DNA from: an uncultured Flavobacteriaceae bacterium
GTDB taxonomy: Bacteria; Bacteroidota; Bacteroidia; Flavobacteriales; Flavobacteriaceae
Assembly: GCA_947493175.1 (NCBI GenBank)
Contig: CANLQD010000003.1
Coordinates: forward strand, 310,001 to 374,000
Direction: 5' to 3'
Length of the DNA stretch: 64,000 bases
Every line of letters starts with the position of its first letter. The stretch's first letter is position 1. The position numbers were made by a program, and so were the translations under genes. The notes beneath the pieces were generated by a model that saw only the letters and a list, made by a program, of their open reading frames with translations, was not told the DNA's origin and searched no databases. This document shows, in pieces, positions 1 through 9,503 of the stretch.

Positions 1-66
1 TTGCGCGAACTTGGGATACTCCTTTTCAAAATCCAACGACTTGGCCGGAGATATTACTATTTTCAT
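1..66 (-). CDS. yaaA: Peroxide stress protein YaaA, N-terminal fragment
   Basis: The reverse strand reads from an ATG at 66 off the left edge of the window, giving 22 residues that begin MKIVISPAKSLDFE. This is the characteristic N-terminus of the YaaA/DUF328 family, a cytoplasmic DNA-binding protein that limits iron-driven damage during hydrogen peroxide stress. Only the first 22 codons are present, so nothing can be said about the rest. It points the same way as the M23/RluD operon but is separated from it by about 170 bp. The call rests on the short but distinctive start. Confidence 0.8.
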   Translation of the reverse strand, partial: MKIVISPAKSLDFEKEYPKFAQ

Positions 67-232
67 ATGCTCTTTTTAGTAAGCTAAAAGTAAGAAGCTT
101 TTTTTTGATAGCCTATATGCCTTAACAGTAGTTTTCGATAGAGGCATCAACGGAAATTATAGCATTACCTGTTATGCTTTTTAAAATGGACTCCAAAATC
201 CAAAATAGGCTAACACCTTAATTTGCAGCATA

Positions 233-865
233 TTAATTTTTTTGAATGAATTCCGTGGGATTAAGGTAACCGGTGTGATCCAGTCCGTATCCACCACCTA
301 TCGGCATGGCAATCGAATTGCGTATTTCGAAATGAAGATGAGCCAAATACTGCCCATTTGCCGTACCAATGGTTCCTATCTCGCATCCTTTTTGAACTTG
401 ATCCCCTACTTTGACCTTTATTTCTTCACAATGTGCATAGACCGACTCTACTTCTTTTTCATTCGGAAGCCTGTGGACCATACGAATAACCTTGCCCCAA
501 CCGCCCCCGATATCCGCCGCAAAAACCACCATACCATTGGCAATAGCATAAATGGGGTCTCCCAGATCGGAGTTCCCTCCCGTTGTTGCATTCCAGTCGT
601 CCCCCAAATGGTTGTTCTCCCCGAACGGTTGTGCATTGTAATAGCCCTCACCGCTTGGCTTTCCGACCGGAAGGCCAAAGCTGTTGGCTATCTTCAAGGT
701 ATTGTTCTTTTGAGCCTTGAAGGTATCATTTAAGGTAGTCGTATCCAAAGGTTTACCGGTTTGCTGAACTTTAACATCCCCAGGCTCCTTACCGGCATTT
801 TGACAGGAGAGTACACAGACCGCTATCGGTATCCCATACTTAAGGAGAATTTCAAAGGTCGACAT
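233..865 (-). CDS. M23 family metallopeptidase, lipoprotein
   Basis: A 210-residue protein whose N-terminus is a lipoprotein signal ending in VLSC (Cys21), followed by an M23 (LytM/peptidoglycan endopeptidase) domain. The zinc and catalytic residues are visible: H86 and D90 in HLGDD, H145 in YAHC and the HLHFE motif with H176 and H178. Such enzymes cut peptide cross-links in peptidoglycan or other exported substrates. An upstream in-frame ATG at 907 exists, but the start at 865 directly precedes the signal peptide and lies 11 bp after the rluD stop, so I prefer it. It is the last gene of the PASTA-rluD-M23 operon. Confidence 0.85.
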   Translation of the reverse strand: MSTFEILLKYGIPIAVCVLSCQNAGKEPGDVKVQQTGKPLDTTTLNDTFKAQKNNTLKIANSFGLPVGKPSGEGYYNAQPFGENNHLGDDWNATTGGNSDLGDPIYAIANGMVVFAADIGGGWGKVIRMVHRLPNEKEVESVYAHCEEIKVKVGDQVQKGCEIGTIGTANGQYLAHLHFEIRNSIAMPIGGGYGLDHTGYLNPTEFIQKN

Positions 866-876
866 ATGTTTGAATA

Positions 877-1902
877 TTAGTGGCTGTGTTTCGAGTAGTT
901 TCGCCATTTTTCGACACAGTTCATCATGTCCTCGGGAATTTCCGAATCGAAACGCATATGGGCTCCCGTTACGGGATGTTTAAACCCAAGTGTCTTGGCA
1001 TGCAGCGCTTGTCTTGGAAGTACTTTGAAGGCGTTCTCTACAAACTGCTTGTATTTCGTAAAGGTTGTGCCCTTCAAAATTTTATCCCCACCATAACGTT
1101 CATCGTTAAAAAGTGTATGCCCTATGTGCTTCATGTGTACCCGAATCTGATGGGTACGCCCTGTCTCGAGTTTACAGGAAATAAGGGTAACATACCCTAA
1201 CCGCTCTAGTACTTCATAGTGTGTAACGGCCTCTTTACCCTCATCCCCATCGGGAAACACTTGCATCTGTAATCGATTTTTAGGATTCCGCGCAATAGCA
1301 CCCTCAATGGTGCCATGATCGTTTTCAACATTGCCCCATACCAAGGCAATGTACTCGCGCTCACTGGTCTTATCGAAAAACTGCTTGGCCAAATGTGTCA
1401 TAGCCGTTTCGGTCTTGGCGATGACCAGAAGTCCAGAGGTATCCTTATCGATACGATGTACCAGGCCAGGACGTTCATTGCTATTGACAGGAAGATCTTT
1501 GATATGATACAACAAGGCGTTAATCAGCGTACCGGAATAATTGCCATGTCCTGGATGAACCACCATACCCGCTGGTTTATTTACCACCAACAGCGCTTCA
1601 TCTTCGTATACAATGTTCAAAGGAATATCTTCAGGAACCAACAAAAACTCATGAGGCGGATGCGCGAACATTACTTTTACTTCATCGCCAGCCTTTACCT
1701 TGTAATTTTGTTTCACTAGGCTACCGTTCACCCATATATGCCCTTTCTTTGCCGCTTGTTGAATTTTATTTCGAGTGGCGTACTCAATGAAGTTCATCAA
1801 AAACTTATCTACGCGAAGAGGGTCTTGCCCCTTAGCAGCTACGAACCTGTGATGTTCATAAAGGTCGTCCCCTTCTAATTCAGGATTGTTTTGGGGCTCC
1901 AT
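877..1902 (-). CDS. rluD: RluA-family 23S rRNA pseudouridine synthase (RluD-like)
   Basis: A 341-residue cytoplasmic enzyme that converts uridines to pseudouridine in large-subunit rRNA. It has an N-terminal S4 RNA-binding domain (about residues 29-80) and the RluA catalytic domain, with the signature HRIDKDTSG at 149-157 where D152 is the nucleophile. RxHQIRVH (GRTHQIRVH) follows in the C-terminal half. It starts 3 bp after the PASTA gene and is followed 11 bp later by the M23 lipoprotein, so the three are co-transcribed. Family assignment is firm; RluD rather than a close relative is likely from the S4 domain and length. Confidence 0.93.
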   Translation of the reverse strand: MEPQNNPELEGDDLYEHHRFVAAKGQDPLRVDKFLMNFIEYATRNKIQQAAKKGHIWVNGSLVKQNYKVKAGDEVKVMFAHPPHEFLLVPEDIPLNIVYEDEALLVVNKPAGMVVHPGHGNYSGTLINALLYHIKDLPVNSNERPGLVHRIDKDTSGLLVIAKTETAMTHLAKQFFDKTSEREYIALVWGNVENDHGTIEGAIARNPKNRLQMQVFPDGDEGKEAVTHYEVLERLGYVTLISCKLETGRTHQIRVHMKHIGHTLFNDERYGGDKILKGTTFTKYKQFVENAFKVLPRQALHAKTLGFKHPVTGAHMRFDSEIPEDMMNCVEKWRNYSKHSH

Positions 1903-1905
1903 AGT

Positions 1906-2493
1906 TTATTCCGAATCGGCCTTGATATCAGATCGTTGGGTGCGGTTGCCGTTGCCACATACCAATTCGACCTTGGAAGTTTTGGGCAACTTGTCCCCCG
2001 GTTTGATACGTTTTCCCCTGAATTTGATGTAATACACCATATCCTTTCCCAATTCATCTATATAGGTTGTGCGCTGCACATCTAGACCTACTGCGCGCAA
2101 CATGGAGGTGGCATTGCGTTTGGTCACCTGTTCGATCTTGGGAACGGTTACTTTTTTATACCCTGAAGGGTTTACGGTAAAATAAATTTTCCGGTTTTGT
2201 TTTACTTTATTCCCAGCAGGGGGATTCTGATCAATAATCGAAAAACGTGGATAATCAGGATTGTAATTTGCCGAATCCAACACCTCGTAACGCAGACCTG
2301 CGTCGGCCACGGCACTGCGCATGTCGGGAACCGACATCTTCGAAAAATCTGGAACTTCTACAAATTCTCCATGATTGGTAGAGCTTTTGAGCCATTGCAA
2401 GGATAGAAAAACGAGCACTATGGCGACCACTAGGGCAAGACCCAGCTGAATCAAAAAAGTCTTGCTCCTCAAAAAGTTAAAAAAATTTCGCAT
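1906..2493 (-). CDS. PASTA domain membrane protein
   Basis: A 195-residue protein with a short basic cytoplasmic tail, one membrane span at about residues 13-34, and two extracytoplasmic PASTA domains (roughly 43-110 and 112-178). PASTA domains are known from Ser/Thr kinases and penicillin-binding proteins as peptidoglycan or beta-lactam binding modules; here there is no kinase or transpeptidase domain. First gene of the operon with rluD and the M23 lipoprotein, divergent from ddl. The cell-wall neighbours (ddl, M23) support a role in envelope metabolism, which is inference. The C-terminal tail is charged and low in complexity. Confidence 0.85.
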   Translation of the reverse strand: MRNFFNFLRSKTFLIQLGLALVVAIVLVFLSLQWLKSSTNHGEFVEVPDFSKMSVPDMRSAVADAGLRYEVLDSANYNPDYPRFSIIDQNPPAGNKVKQNRKIYFTVNPSGYKKVTVPKIEQVTKRNATSMLRAVGLDVQRTTYIDELGKDMVYYIKFRGKRIKPGDKLPKTSKVELVCGNGNRTQRSDIKADSE

Positions 2494-2700
2494 CGATTGT
2501 CGTACTTATGCGCAAAGATAGGAAATGACATATAACAACCTAAAACGAGGCCTGCGAAAAATTCATATTCGTAACTTCGAGAGTCCGAATAAGAAGCGCA
2601 TGGATTCGTCATTTCAAGAAAAAAATGATTTGAATCTCGATGAAAATCATGCTTTTTCTTTACTTTGAACCCAAACTGTTTACGTCTTAGCAAAGCACCG

Positions 2701-3675
2701 ATGAAAAAAAACATAGCCGTTATTATGGGCGGGCATTCCAGTGAGTTCGAAATCTCTATAAAAAGTGGCAATGTAGTCTATCAATATCTCAACAAGGAAG
2801 AGTACAATGTATATCGTGTTCATATACGTAAGACGAAATGGATCTATATAGACGAACAAGAAAAGGAGTATCCCATAGACAGAAGTAATTTTACCGTATT
2901 ACTGAGCGGCACGACCATTCGTTTTGATTGTGTCTTCAATGCCATTCACGGTTCTCCTGGTGAGGATGGGTTAATGCAGGCCTATTTTGAGCTGTTGGGT
3001 ATTCCGCAAACTTCCTGCGGATACTATCAGTCGGCACTCACCTTCAACAAGCGGGACCTTTTGAGTGTATTGAAGCCCTACGGTATTAAATCGGCCCCAT
3101 CTTACTATCTGAATTTGGGAGATGTCATTGACGAAGAAGCCATTATTTCAAAAGTGGGCCTACCCTGCTTTGTGAAAGCAAATAAGGCGGGAAGCAGTTT
3201 CGGAATTTCGAAAGTATATAAGAAAGAGCACTTGGCAGCGGCTATCGAAAACGCTTATAAAGAAGATAACGAAATCATCATCGAAGCTTTTCTAGACGGG
3301 ACCGAAGTTTCCGTAGGGGTCATCAAGTATGAAGGAAAAACGACTGTATTACCGGTAACGGAAATTGTGAGCGAAAACGATTTTTTCGACTATGAGGCCA
3401 AATATCAAGGAAAATCCACGGAGATTACCCCTGCGCGAATTACCGAAATACAAGAAAAAAATGTAACGGAAGTAGCAAAAAAAGCCTACGAAGTACTGAA
3501 AATGAAAGGATACTCGAGAAGCGAATTCATATTTGTAGGTGATGAACCCTATATGTTGGAGATGAACACCACACCTGGGCTCACTACCGAAAGTATTCTT
3601 CCTCAACAGGCAATGACTGCAGGAATTTCGCTCTCGGCACTTTTCGGAAGTGCCATTAAGGAGTCACTACGCTAG
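2701..3675 (+). CDS. ddl: D-alanine--D-alanine ligase
   Basis: A 324-residue ATP-grasp ligase that joins two D-alanines for the peptidoglycan pentapeptide. The N-terminal substrate domain shows IAVIMGGHSSEFEIS and the HGSPGEDG motif (83-90). The C-terminal ATP-grasp part ends with the metal and product site LEMNTTPGLT. An in-frame start 36 bp earlier exists, but MKKNIAVIMGG at 2701 is the typical family start. It is divergent from the PASTA gene and followed 41 bp downstream by coaD in the same direction. No odd features. Confidence 0.95.
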   Translation: MKKNIAVIMGGHSSEFEISIKSGNVVYQYLNKEEYNVYRVHIRKTKWIYIDEQEKEYPIDRSNFTVLLSGTTIRFDCVFNAIHGSPGEDGLMQAYFELLGIPQTSCGYYQSALTFNKRDLLSVLKPYGIKSAPSYYLNLGDVIDEEAIISKVGLPCFVKANKAGSSFGISKVYKKEHLAAAIENAYKEDNEIIIEAFLDGTEVSVGVIKYEGKTTVLPVTEIVSENDFFDYEAKYQGKSTEITPARITEIQEKNVTEVAKKAYEVLKMKGYSRSEFIFVGDEPYMLEMNTTPGLTTESILPQQAMTAGISLSALFGSAIKESLR

Positions 3676-3716
3676 AAATCGTTACATTTAAACTGAAAAT
3701 CTTAAACGTCCTATCC

Positions 3717-4172
3717 ATGAAACGTGCCATATTTCCCGGTTCCTTTGACCCTTTGACCCTAGGACATTATGATATTATACAGCGTGGAATTACACTGTTC
3801 GACGAATTGATCATCGCTATCGGCATCAATGCTGAAAAAAAATACATGTTCTCCTTAGAAGAACGTCAAAGGTTTATTTCGGAAGCCTTTGATGAAACGC
3901 CTACTATTAAGGTGATGACCTACGAAGGACTTACGGTGGATTTCTGTAAAAAAATCGATGCGGGCTTCATTCTAAGGGGATTACGAAATCCTGGGGATTT
4001 TGAGTTCGAAAAGGCCATCGCCCATACCAATCGGAAACTATCGGATATAGAAACGGTATTTCTGCTCACCTCTTCGGGCAAATCGTACATTAGTTCTTCC
4101 ATTGTTCGAGATGTAATTCGAAACGGAGGTGACTATACCGGGCTGGTACCTCATACTGTTCGAATTAAATAG
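3717..4172 (+). CDS. coaD: Phosphopantetheine adenylyltransferase
   Basis: A 151-residue nucleotidyltransferase that adenylylates 4'-phosphopantetheine, the penultimate step of coenzyme A synthesis. The N-terminus has PGSFDPLTLGHYDII, containing the (H/T)xGH nucleotide-binding signature, followed by LRGLRN and the ISSSIVRDVI motif near the C-terminus. Length fits the usual 150-165 residues. It lies 41 bp after ddl and is probably co-transcribed. The following 170 bp are very AT-rich and separate it from the histidine kinase. Confidence 0.95.
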   Translation: MKRAIFPGSFDPLTLGHYDIIQRGITLFDELIIAIGINAEKKYMFSLEERQRFISEAFDETPTIKVMTYEGLTVDFCKKIDAGFILRGLRNPGDFEFEKAIAHTNRKLSDIETVFLLTSSGKSYISSSIVRDVIRNGGDYTGLVPHTVRIK

Positions 4173-4346
4173 CTTTTTTCCTACATATTAAATTGTAGGA
4201 ATTTATTTTTTAATAGATTATTTTTTTTGTAAAATTCCATTGACCTAGTCAATTTGTAGTTTATTTTCCATACCTTTTTAGTCTGTAATTCCTTTATTTA
4301 GCAGACACACAACGAAATTTGTACTGTTCACAACAAACATACTTGT

Positions 4347-6239
4347 ATGTTGAGCAATCATTCTAATTTAGTAAGAAATTACAACAAAGTGTTAAAGAAC
4401 CCCCAATTACAGACGGCGAACTATTTGGTGAAACAGTTGCCCACTGCTACTGCTTTTTTAAGCAGTAAATTAGAAGTGGTATATGCATCTGATCACTGGA
4501 TCGATTATTTCAACTTCGATGATCGTAATGTTTTTGGAAAGAAGATTTTTGAACTTTTCAAAGATGCCACCCAAAGTTGGCAAAAGACATTAAAAGACTG
4601 CTTAAAGGGAAAAGAAAGCAGTACCGGAATCGAGCATTTTGTTGATTTGGACCAAAAAGACCGATGGTTTGAATGGACCAACATTCCTTGGCATGACGAA
4701 AACGAAAATGTCATAGGAGTAATTTTACAAACCGAAGACGTTACTCGCAGGGTAGAGAATGAAACCAAGTTGGATAGGCAACAAGTACTCTACAACGAAA
4801 AGGCAAAAGTTGCCAAAATTGGAAGTTGGTACTTTGACCTTGCCGAGCAAAAGCTGTCTTGGTGTGAGATGACAAAGAAAATTCACCAAGTACCCGATGA
4901 TTATGTCCCTAACATCGATACCGCCATCGATTTTTACAAACAAGGACATAGTAGAAATACGATAGCCCTGGCCTTGAACAAGGCAATTTCCCAGGGTATA
5001 CCTTGGAACGAAAAACTGCAGATTGTCACTACCAAAGGAGAAGAACGTTGGGTAATGGCTGCCGGAAAACCTATCTATAAAAATAATCAGATCGTAACAA
5101 TTTTCGGCACCTTACAGGATATCAACGATCAGGTAAGTGCCGAAATAAAAACCAAGGAAAGCGAACGCTTACTACGTACACTCATTGATCATTTGCCTTT
5201 AAACGTGTTCATAAAGGACGTAAACTCTAAAAAAATCCTTGTGAACAAAGCGGAATCCGATTTTTTGGGTTTTGATCATCCGCGGGATTTGTTAGGTAAG
5301 GACGACTTCGATTTGCTTCCTCGAAAGACAGCGGAACTTTCCTTTGAGGAAGATCAAAAAGTAATGAATTCTTTGAAACCTATTTTGGGCAAAGAAAACA
5401 CTTGTGAGAAGCATGATGGGAGCATCACTACCTTTCTCACCTCAAAAATACCTTTGATAGCAATCGATGGCACGGCGAAGGGACTTGTAGGAATCAGCTT
5501 GGACATATCCAATATTAAACAAAAGGAAGAAGAGCTCCGAGACCTTATCAACGTTACGTCACTACAGAACAAAAAGTTGGTAAATTTTGCCCATATCGTT
5601 TCGCACAACCTACGTTCCCATTCGGCAAATTTCTCTATGCTGTTAGACTTTTTGGTGAATGAAAAAAACGTCGAGGAAAAAGAAAACATTGTAAAGATGT
5701 TGATAGAGGCATCCGATAATTTGTTGGAAACACTTGACAACCTAAATGAAGTGGTTGCCATCAACACCAATACCAACCTCGATAAAAAGCCTATAGTCCT
5801 TAACGAGATGATCCACAAGGTGACCCAAAACCTACAAGCATTCCTTAAGACCCACAATGCAACGATTCTGAACAATATCGATGATAATATCGTGCTTCCC
5901 GTAATCCCTGCATATCTAGAAAGTATTTTGATGAATTTTATAACTAATGCAGTCAAATATAAAGATCCTTCAAGGGAACCTATCATTTGTTTGAATGCCC
6001 TACGTACGAATGGCCAAACAGAGGTAGAAATAACGGATAACGGACTTGGCATTGATATGAATAAATATGGTGACAAACTTTTCGGCATGTACAAAACCTT
6101 TCACAACAATAAAGATGCCCGAGGAATAGGACTCTATATTACCAAGAACCAAATAGAAGCCATGAACGGTAAGGTCATGGTGTGTAGCGAGGTAGGAAAA
6201 GGCTCCACATTCAAAATGTATTTTAATGAAAACAATTAA
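4347..6239 (+). CDS. PAS-domain sensor histidine kinase
   Basis: A 630-residue protein without clear membrane segments, so probably a soluble cytoplasmic sensor. It carries about three PAS/PAC units (roughly residues 20-135, 145-265 and 275-390), then a DHp region with the H-box SHNLRSH near residue 425, an N-box (MNFITNAVKYKD), and G-boxes ITDNGLGID and GIGLYITKNQIEAMNG of the HATPase domain. The GIGL form and HNLRS H-box are typical of the Bacteroidota PAS kinase family. Its 3' end overlaps the next gene by 14 bp, so the REC-only protein is its likely partner. The signal is unknown. Confidence 0.92.
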   Translation: MLSNHSNLVRNYNKVLKNPQLQTANYLVKQLPTATAFLSSKLEVVYASDHWIDYFNFDDRNVFGKKIFELFKDATQSWQKTLKDCLKGKESSTGIEHFVDLDQKDRWFEWTNIPWHDENENVIGVILQTEDVTRRVENETKLDRQQVLYNEKAKVAKIGSWYFDLAEQKLSWCEMTKKIHQVPDDYVPNIDTAIDFYKQGHSRNTIALALNKAISQGIPWNEKLQIVTTKGEERWVMAAGKPIYKNNQIVTIFGTLQDINDQVSAEIKTKESERLLRTLIDHLPLNVFIKDVNSKKILVNKAESDFLGFDHPRDLLGKDDFDLLPRKTAELSFEEDQKVMNSLKPILGKENTCEKHDGSITTFLTSKIPLIAIDGTAKGLVGISLDISNIKQKEEELRDLINVTSLQNKKLVNFAHIVSHNLRSHSANFSMLLDFLVNEKNVEEKENIVKMLIEASDNLLETLDNLNEVVAINTNTNLDKKPIVLNEMIHKVTQNLQAFLKTHNATILNNIDDNIVLPVIPAYLESILMNFITNAVKYKDPSREPIICLNALRTNGQTEVEITDNGLGIDMNKYGDKLFGMYKTFHNNKDARGIGLYITKNQIEAMNGKVMVCSEVGKGSTFKMYFNENN

Positions 6240-6630
6240 TTCGATTTATATCGTAGACGATGACCCTATCACAGTTTTTGGAATTAAAAAACTGCTGAGT
6301 AATGTAATCCAATGTGATGGGGTAGAAAGTTATGGGAATGGTAAGTTGGCCATTGATGCCATCAAGGAAGTGCTTTCGAATCAAAAGTCGCTTCCTGATA
6401 TCATCTTCCTAGATATTAATATGCCCATTATGGACGGATGGCAGTTTCTGGAAGAATTTATACAGCTCTCCATAAATGAAAAAGTACGGGTAAATATCAT
6501 TACCTCTTCCATTGACCCCGCTGATTTAGAAAGGTGGGAACACTACCGTAACAACTCAAAACATCTGATTACGTACAACAACAAGCCTGTTAAAAGGGAA
6601 AAGATGCAGGAGATTACAAAAGCAGTCTGA
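6226..6630 (+). CDS. Single-domain response regulator
   Basis: A 134-residue receiver domain with no output domain. The acidic pocket is D11-D13 in IVDDDP, the phosphoryl-acceptor is D63 in IIFLDINMPIMDGW, the switch Ser/Thr lies in ITSS, and the conserved Lys is in NNKPV (K120). It starts inside the kinase gene (14 bp overlap), giving translational coupling and a clear cognate pair. Single-domain receivers usually act by protein-protein contact or in phosphorelays; the target cannot be inferred from the sequence. Confidence 0.92.
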   Translation: MKTINSIYIVDDDPITVFGIKKLLSNVIQCDGVESYGNGKLAIDAIKEVLSNQKSLPDIIFLDINMPIMDGWQFLEEFIQLSINEKVRVNIITSSIDPADLERWEHYRNNSKHLITYNNKPVKREKMQEITKAV

Positions 6631-6685
6631 ACGCCCCTGCCATTTTTTACTTAATTTTACCTTGTAAAATAATTCAAGGAACATC

Positions 6686-8431
6686 ATGCGGGTTTTTATA
6701 GCCATATGGTTTTGCTGCTTCCTAATAGCCTGTGAAACTGAAACTGAGGACAAAGTAGCCGACTTTCCCACCCATTTTGAGAGCTCTGGCGGCACTGAGA
6801 CGGCCACCTACCTGCAAGTGGTAGATTTTTACATTCGTCTGGCAAAGGAGTTTCCAGAAATCAATTTTCAGACCATCGGTGAAACCGATAGCGGTAATCC
6901 CCTACATATTGTCACTTACAATCCCGAAGGTGACTTTAACTTCAATAAAATAGGAGCCGAGAAAACTGTTATCCTAATCAATAATGGCATTCACCCGGGT
7001 GAAAGTGATGGCATCGATGCCACGATGATGTTATACCGCGATTTCGCCACGGGCAAGCTTGATTCTCCAAAAAACACCGTACTGGTTTCTATTCCAATAT
7101 ACAATATCGGGGGCGCCCTGAACCGAAACTCCCAAACAAGAGCGAACCAGAACGGACCCATTTCCTATGGGTTCAGGGGTAACGCAAAGAACTATGACCT
7201 GAATAGGGACTTCATAAAGGCCGATTCCAAAAATGCAAAATCGTTTATGGAAATTTTTCATTTGGTGAATCCCGACATCTTTATCGATAACCATGTAAGC
7301 AATGGTGCGGACTATCAATATACACTGACCCACCTGTTCACCCAACACAACAAATTGGGCGGAGCGCTTGGGAATTACTTGCATAAGAACCTCATGCCCG
7401 TTTTGGAAGATTCATTGGCCGCCAAAAATTGGGATGTTACACCCTATGTGAACGTGTTCAATCAAGTTCCTGAAAATGGATTTTCACAATTTCTCGACCA
7501 TCCCCGATACTCTACCGGATATACAACTTTATGGAATACTTTGGGAATGATGGTGGAAACCCATATGCTGAAACCTTATCATAAAAGAGTGCAGGGTACG
7601 TACGAATTATTGAAACAAATGATCGGTATCGCGGAGACCGATGGCCAACAAATAAAATCGCTTAGAGAAGCTGCCATGACCCGCCATAAGACATGGACGT
7701 ATTATCCGGTGCAATGGGCAATAGATACCACCCGAAATAGCATTTTAAACTTTAAAGGATACGAAGCCGATACGTTGATCAGCGAAGTCACCGGTTTTCC
7801 ACGTTTAAAGTATGATAGGGAACGGCCTTTTACCAAACCGGTAGTCTATCAAAATTATATGAAGCCGGTAGACTCGGTCCTAGTTCCCAAAGCATACATA
7901 ATTAAAAAGGGATATGAGGGTATTATTGACTTAATGCAACGAAATAAAATTCAATTAGAACAGCTTCAAAAAGATACCGTGCTCTTGGTAGAATCGTATC
8001 GTATTAAGAATTATGAAACACGCACCAATGCCTATGAGGGGCATTATCCACATTATGCCACCACGGTGTCAAAGCATATGGAAAAAGTACTCTTTTCTGA
8101 AGGGGATTACTTTATTGCTACCGACCAACCAGGTATTCGTTACATCTTGGAAACCTTAGAACCAGCTGCACCCGATTCATTCTTTAACTGGAATTTCTTT
8201 GATCCCATTCTTCAACAGAAAGAGGGGTTCTCGCCCTACGCATTCGAAGATGAAGCTGCCGATATGCTAGCCAAGAACGAAGATTTGAAGGCCGAATTCA
8301 TGGCAAAAAAGAGCGATGATACCGAATTCGCTTCAAACTGGTACGCCCAGCTCGATTGGCTTTTTAAACGGTCAGGGCACTACGAAAAAAACCATATGCA
8401 ATACCCGGTTTACAGAGTACCGAAAGATTAG
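6686..8431 (+). CDS. M14 family zinc carboxypeptidase, lipoprotein
   Basis: A 581-residue exported protein with a lipobox ending FLIAC (Cys16). The M14 catalytic domain occupies the N-terminal half: H103 and E106 in HPGES, the Arg region NYDLNRDF (R174), H203 in DNHVS and the catalytic Glu (E291) in MVETH. The C-terminal 250 residues are a family-specific extension. Likely a surface or periplasmic peptidase releasing C-terminal residues from peptides. It starts 55 bp after the response regulator. A second M14 enzyme of different architecture lies at 13187. Confidence 0.88.
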   Translation: MRVFIAIWFCCFLIACETETEDKVADFPTHFESSGGTETATYLQVVDFYIRLAKEFPEINFQTIGETDSGNPLHIVTYNPEGDFNFNKIGAEKTVILINNGIHPGESDGIDATMMLYRDFATGKLDSPKNTVLVSIPIYNIGGALNRNSQTRANQNGPISYGFRGNAKNYDLNRDFIKADSKNAKSFMEIFHLVNPDIFIDNHVSNGADYQYTLTHLFTQHNKLGGALGNYLHKNLMPVLEDSLAAKNWDVTPYVNVFNQVPENGFSQFLDHPRYSTGYTTLWNTLGMMVETHMLKPYHKRVQGTYELLKQMIGIAETDGQQIKSLREAAMTRHKTWTYYPVQWAIDTTRNSILNFKGYEADTLISEVTGFPRLKYDRERPFTKPVVYQNYMKPVDSVLVPKAYIIKKGYEGIIDLMQRNKIQLEQLQKDTVLLVESYRIKNYETRTNAYEGHYPHYATTVSKHMEKVLFSEGDYFIATDQPGIRYILETLEPAAPDSFFNWNFFDPILQQKEGFSPYAFEDEAADMLAKNEDLKAEFMAKKSDDTEFASNWYAQLDWLFKRSGHYEKNHMQYPVYRVPKD

Positions 8432-8520
8432 ATTAGGAGCCCTTTAAAAAACGAACAAAAATGCACGACGGGTTCATTAAAGAAGATACTTATTTTTCCA
8501 AATCTATAGAAACAAAAAAA

Positions 8521-8542
8521 GCATCGACCTAACGATCGATGC
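8521..8542 (-). terminator. Rho-independent terminator of the nusB-DUF1573-yajC operon
   Basis: GCATCGA (8521-8527) pairs with TCGATGC (8536-8542) around an 8-nt loop. On the reverse strand the hairpin is followed by a run of T residues (the A-run at 8512-8520). It lies 22 bp past the yajC stop. Confidence 0.8.
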
Positions 8543-8564
8543 TTTCGTATATCTGTTGGGAAAG

Positions 8565-8861
8565 CTACTTTTTTGCAGTAGCGGGGGCATTCAGTTTCTT
8601 ACTCATTTCCATCGAAATAGCCGAGCGATCAAACTTCAACTTGCCGGCCATGGTCTCCAAAACACAGGATGAGTCTTTATCGCTCAATTCCATAATCTTA
8701 CCATGCAGACCGCTTTTGGTGATGACGCGATCTCCTTTTTTTAATTCCGCAGCGAACTTCCGTTCGTCTTTTTGACGTTTCATCTGCGGTCGAATCATAA
8801 AAAAATACGCGACTACAAAAATTAAAATCATGGGGGCAAACTGCCCTATACCTTCTCCCAT
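8565..8861 (-). CDS. yajC: Preprotein translocase subunit YajC
   Basis: A 98-residue inner-membrane protein with one N-terminal span (about residues 8-23, ending FFMIRPQMKRQK) and a cytoplasmic tail with the typical LKKGDRVITKSGLHGKI segment. YajC associates with SecDF and the SecYEG translocon. It is the last gene of the nusB-DUF1573-yajC operon, 25 bp after DUF1573 and just before a terminator. The same neighbourhood is common in Flavobacteriia. Confidence 0.95.
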   Translation of the reverse strand: MGEGIGQFAPMILIFVVAYFFMIRPQMKRQKDERKFAAELKKGDRVITKSGLHGKIMELSDKDSSCVLETMAGKLKFDRSAISMEMSKKLNAPATAKK

Positions 8862-8886
8862 AAAATTTGGCTCTTTTTAACTATTA

Positions 8887-9372
8887 CTATTGAACAACGG
8901 TTGGTCCTGCTGCCTGCGGTCCACCATTCTTCGGATTTACGAACGCTTTGATCCGAATTAATTCCGAACCTTTTTCGGTATTAGCGGTTACGGTAATGGT
9001 TTTTGTAACCTGATTTTGACCAGCTCCGTTGAACTTTACTAACATTTCCCCTTTCTCACCAGGAGCAATAGCCTTGTTTTTTGGATATTCGGGTACTGTA
9101 CAACCACAGCTACTTTTTGCGTCTGTGATAATCAACGGACCGTTACCAGTATTGGTAAAACTGAATACTGTTTCCTGCGGAGTACCTTGGTCGATCGTAC
9201 CAAAATCATGCTCTTGTTTGTCAAAAGTCATAACAGGAACCAACTTTGCAGCTTCGTCCCTTTCGGCGGCCTCGGCCACATTTGCCGTATTGATCTTACT
9301 GGCAGCGTTTTCTTTACAAGAAGTAAAACTTACCATGGCGATGGCTCCTAAAGCCAAAATCATTCTTTTCAT
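8887..9372 (-). CDS. DUF1573 domain lipoprotein
   Basis: A 161-residue protein with a lipoprotein signal ending SFTSC (Cys19) and one DUF1573 domain (about residues 50-150), an Ig-like fold recognised by HDFGTIDQG, FSFTNTGNGPLIIT and the SSCGCTVPEYP motif. The domain is widespread in Bacteroidota envelope proteins, with no biochemical function that I can assign. It sits between nusB and yajC in the same direction, 131 bp after nusB. The C-terminus is a low-complexity tail rich in Gly, Pro and Ala. Confidence 0.88.
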   Translation of the reverse strand: MKRMILALGAIAMVSFTSCKENAASKINTANVAEAAERDEAAKLVPVMTFDKQEHDFGTIDQGTPQETVFSFTNTGNGPLIITDAKSSCGCTVPEYPKNKAIAPGEKGEMLVKFNGAGQNQVTKTITVTANTEKGSELIRIKAFVNPKNGGPQAAGPTVVQ

Positions 9373-9503
9373 CTTTTTTGTTTTTTATTACTAATTGCGT
9401 TTCGTGCCGTTTGTCGATAAGCGTCTGTAAACATGCACTATTAGGTAACGTTATACCGTTACTTTTATTTTATCGTTTGCGCATGCAAAATTAAAGAAAT
9501 AAT

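Noticed and set aside
81..106. Short hairpin with T-run upstream of yaaA
   Set aside because: Stem of only 5 bp and no forward gene ends before it.
5354..6094. 246-codon open frame on the reverse strand inside the histidine kinase gene
   Set aside because: Antisense shadow; the forward frame has complete kinase motifs and the reverse product has no recognisable domain.
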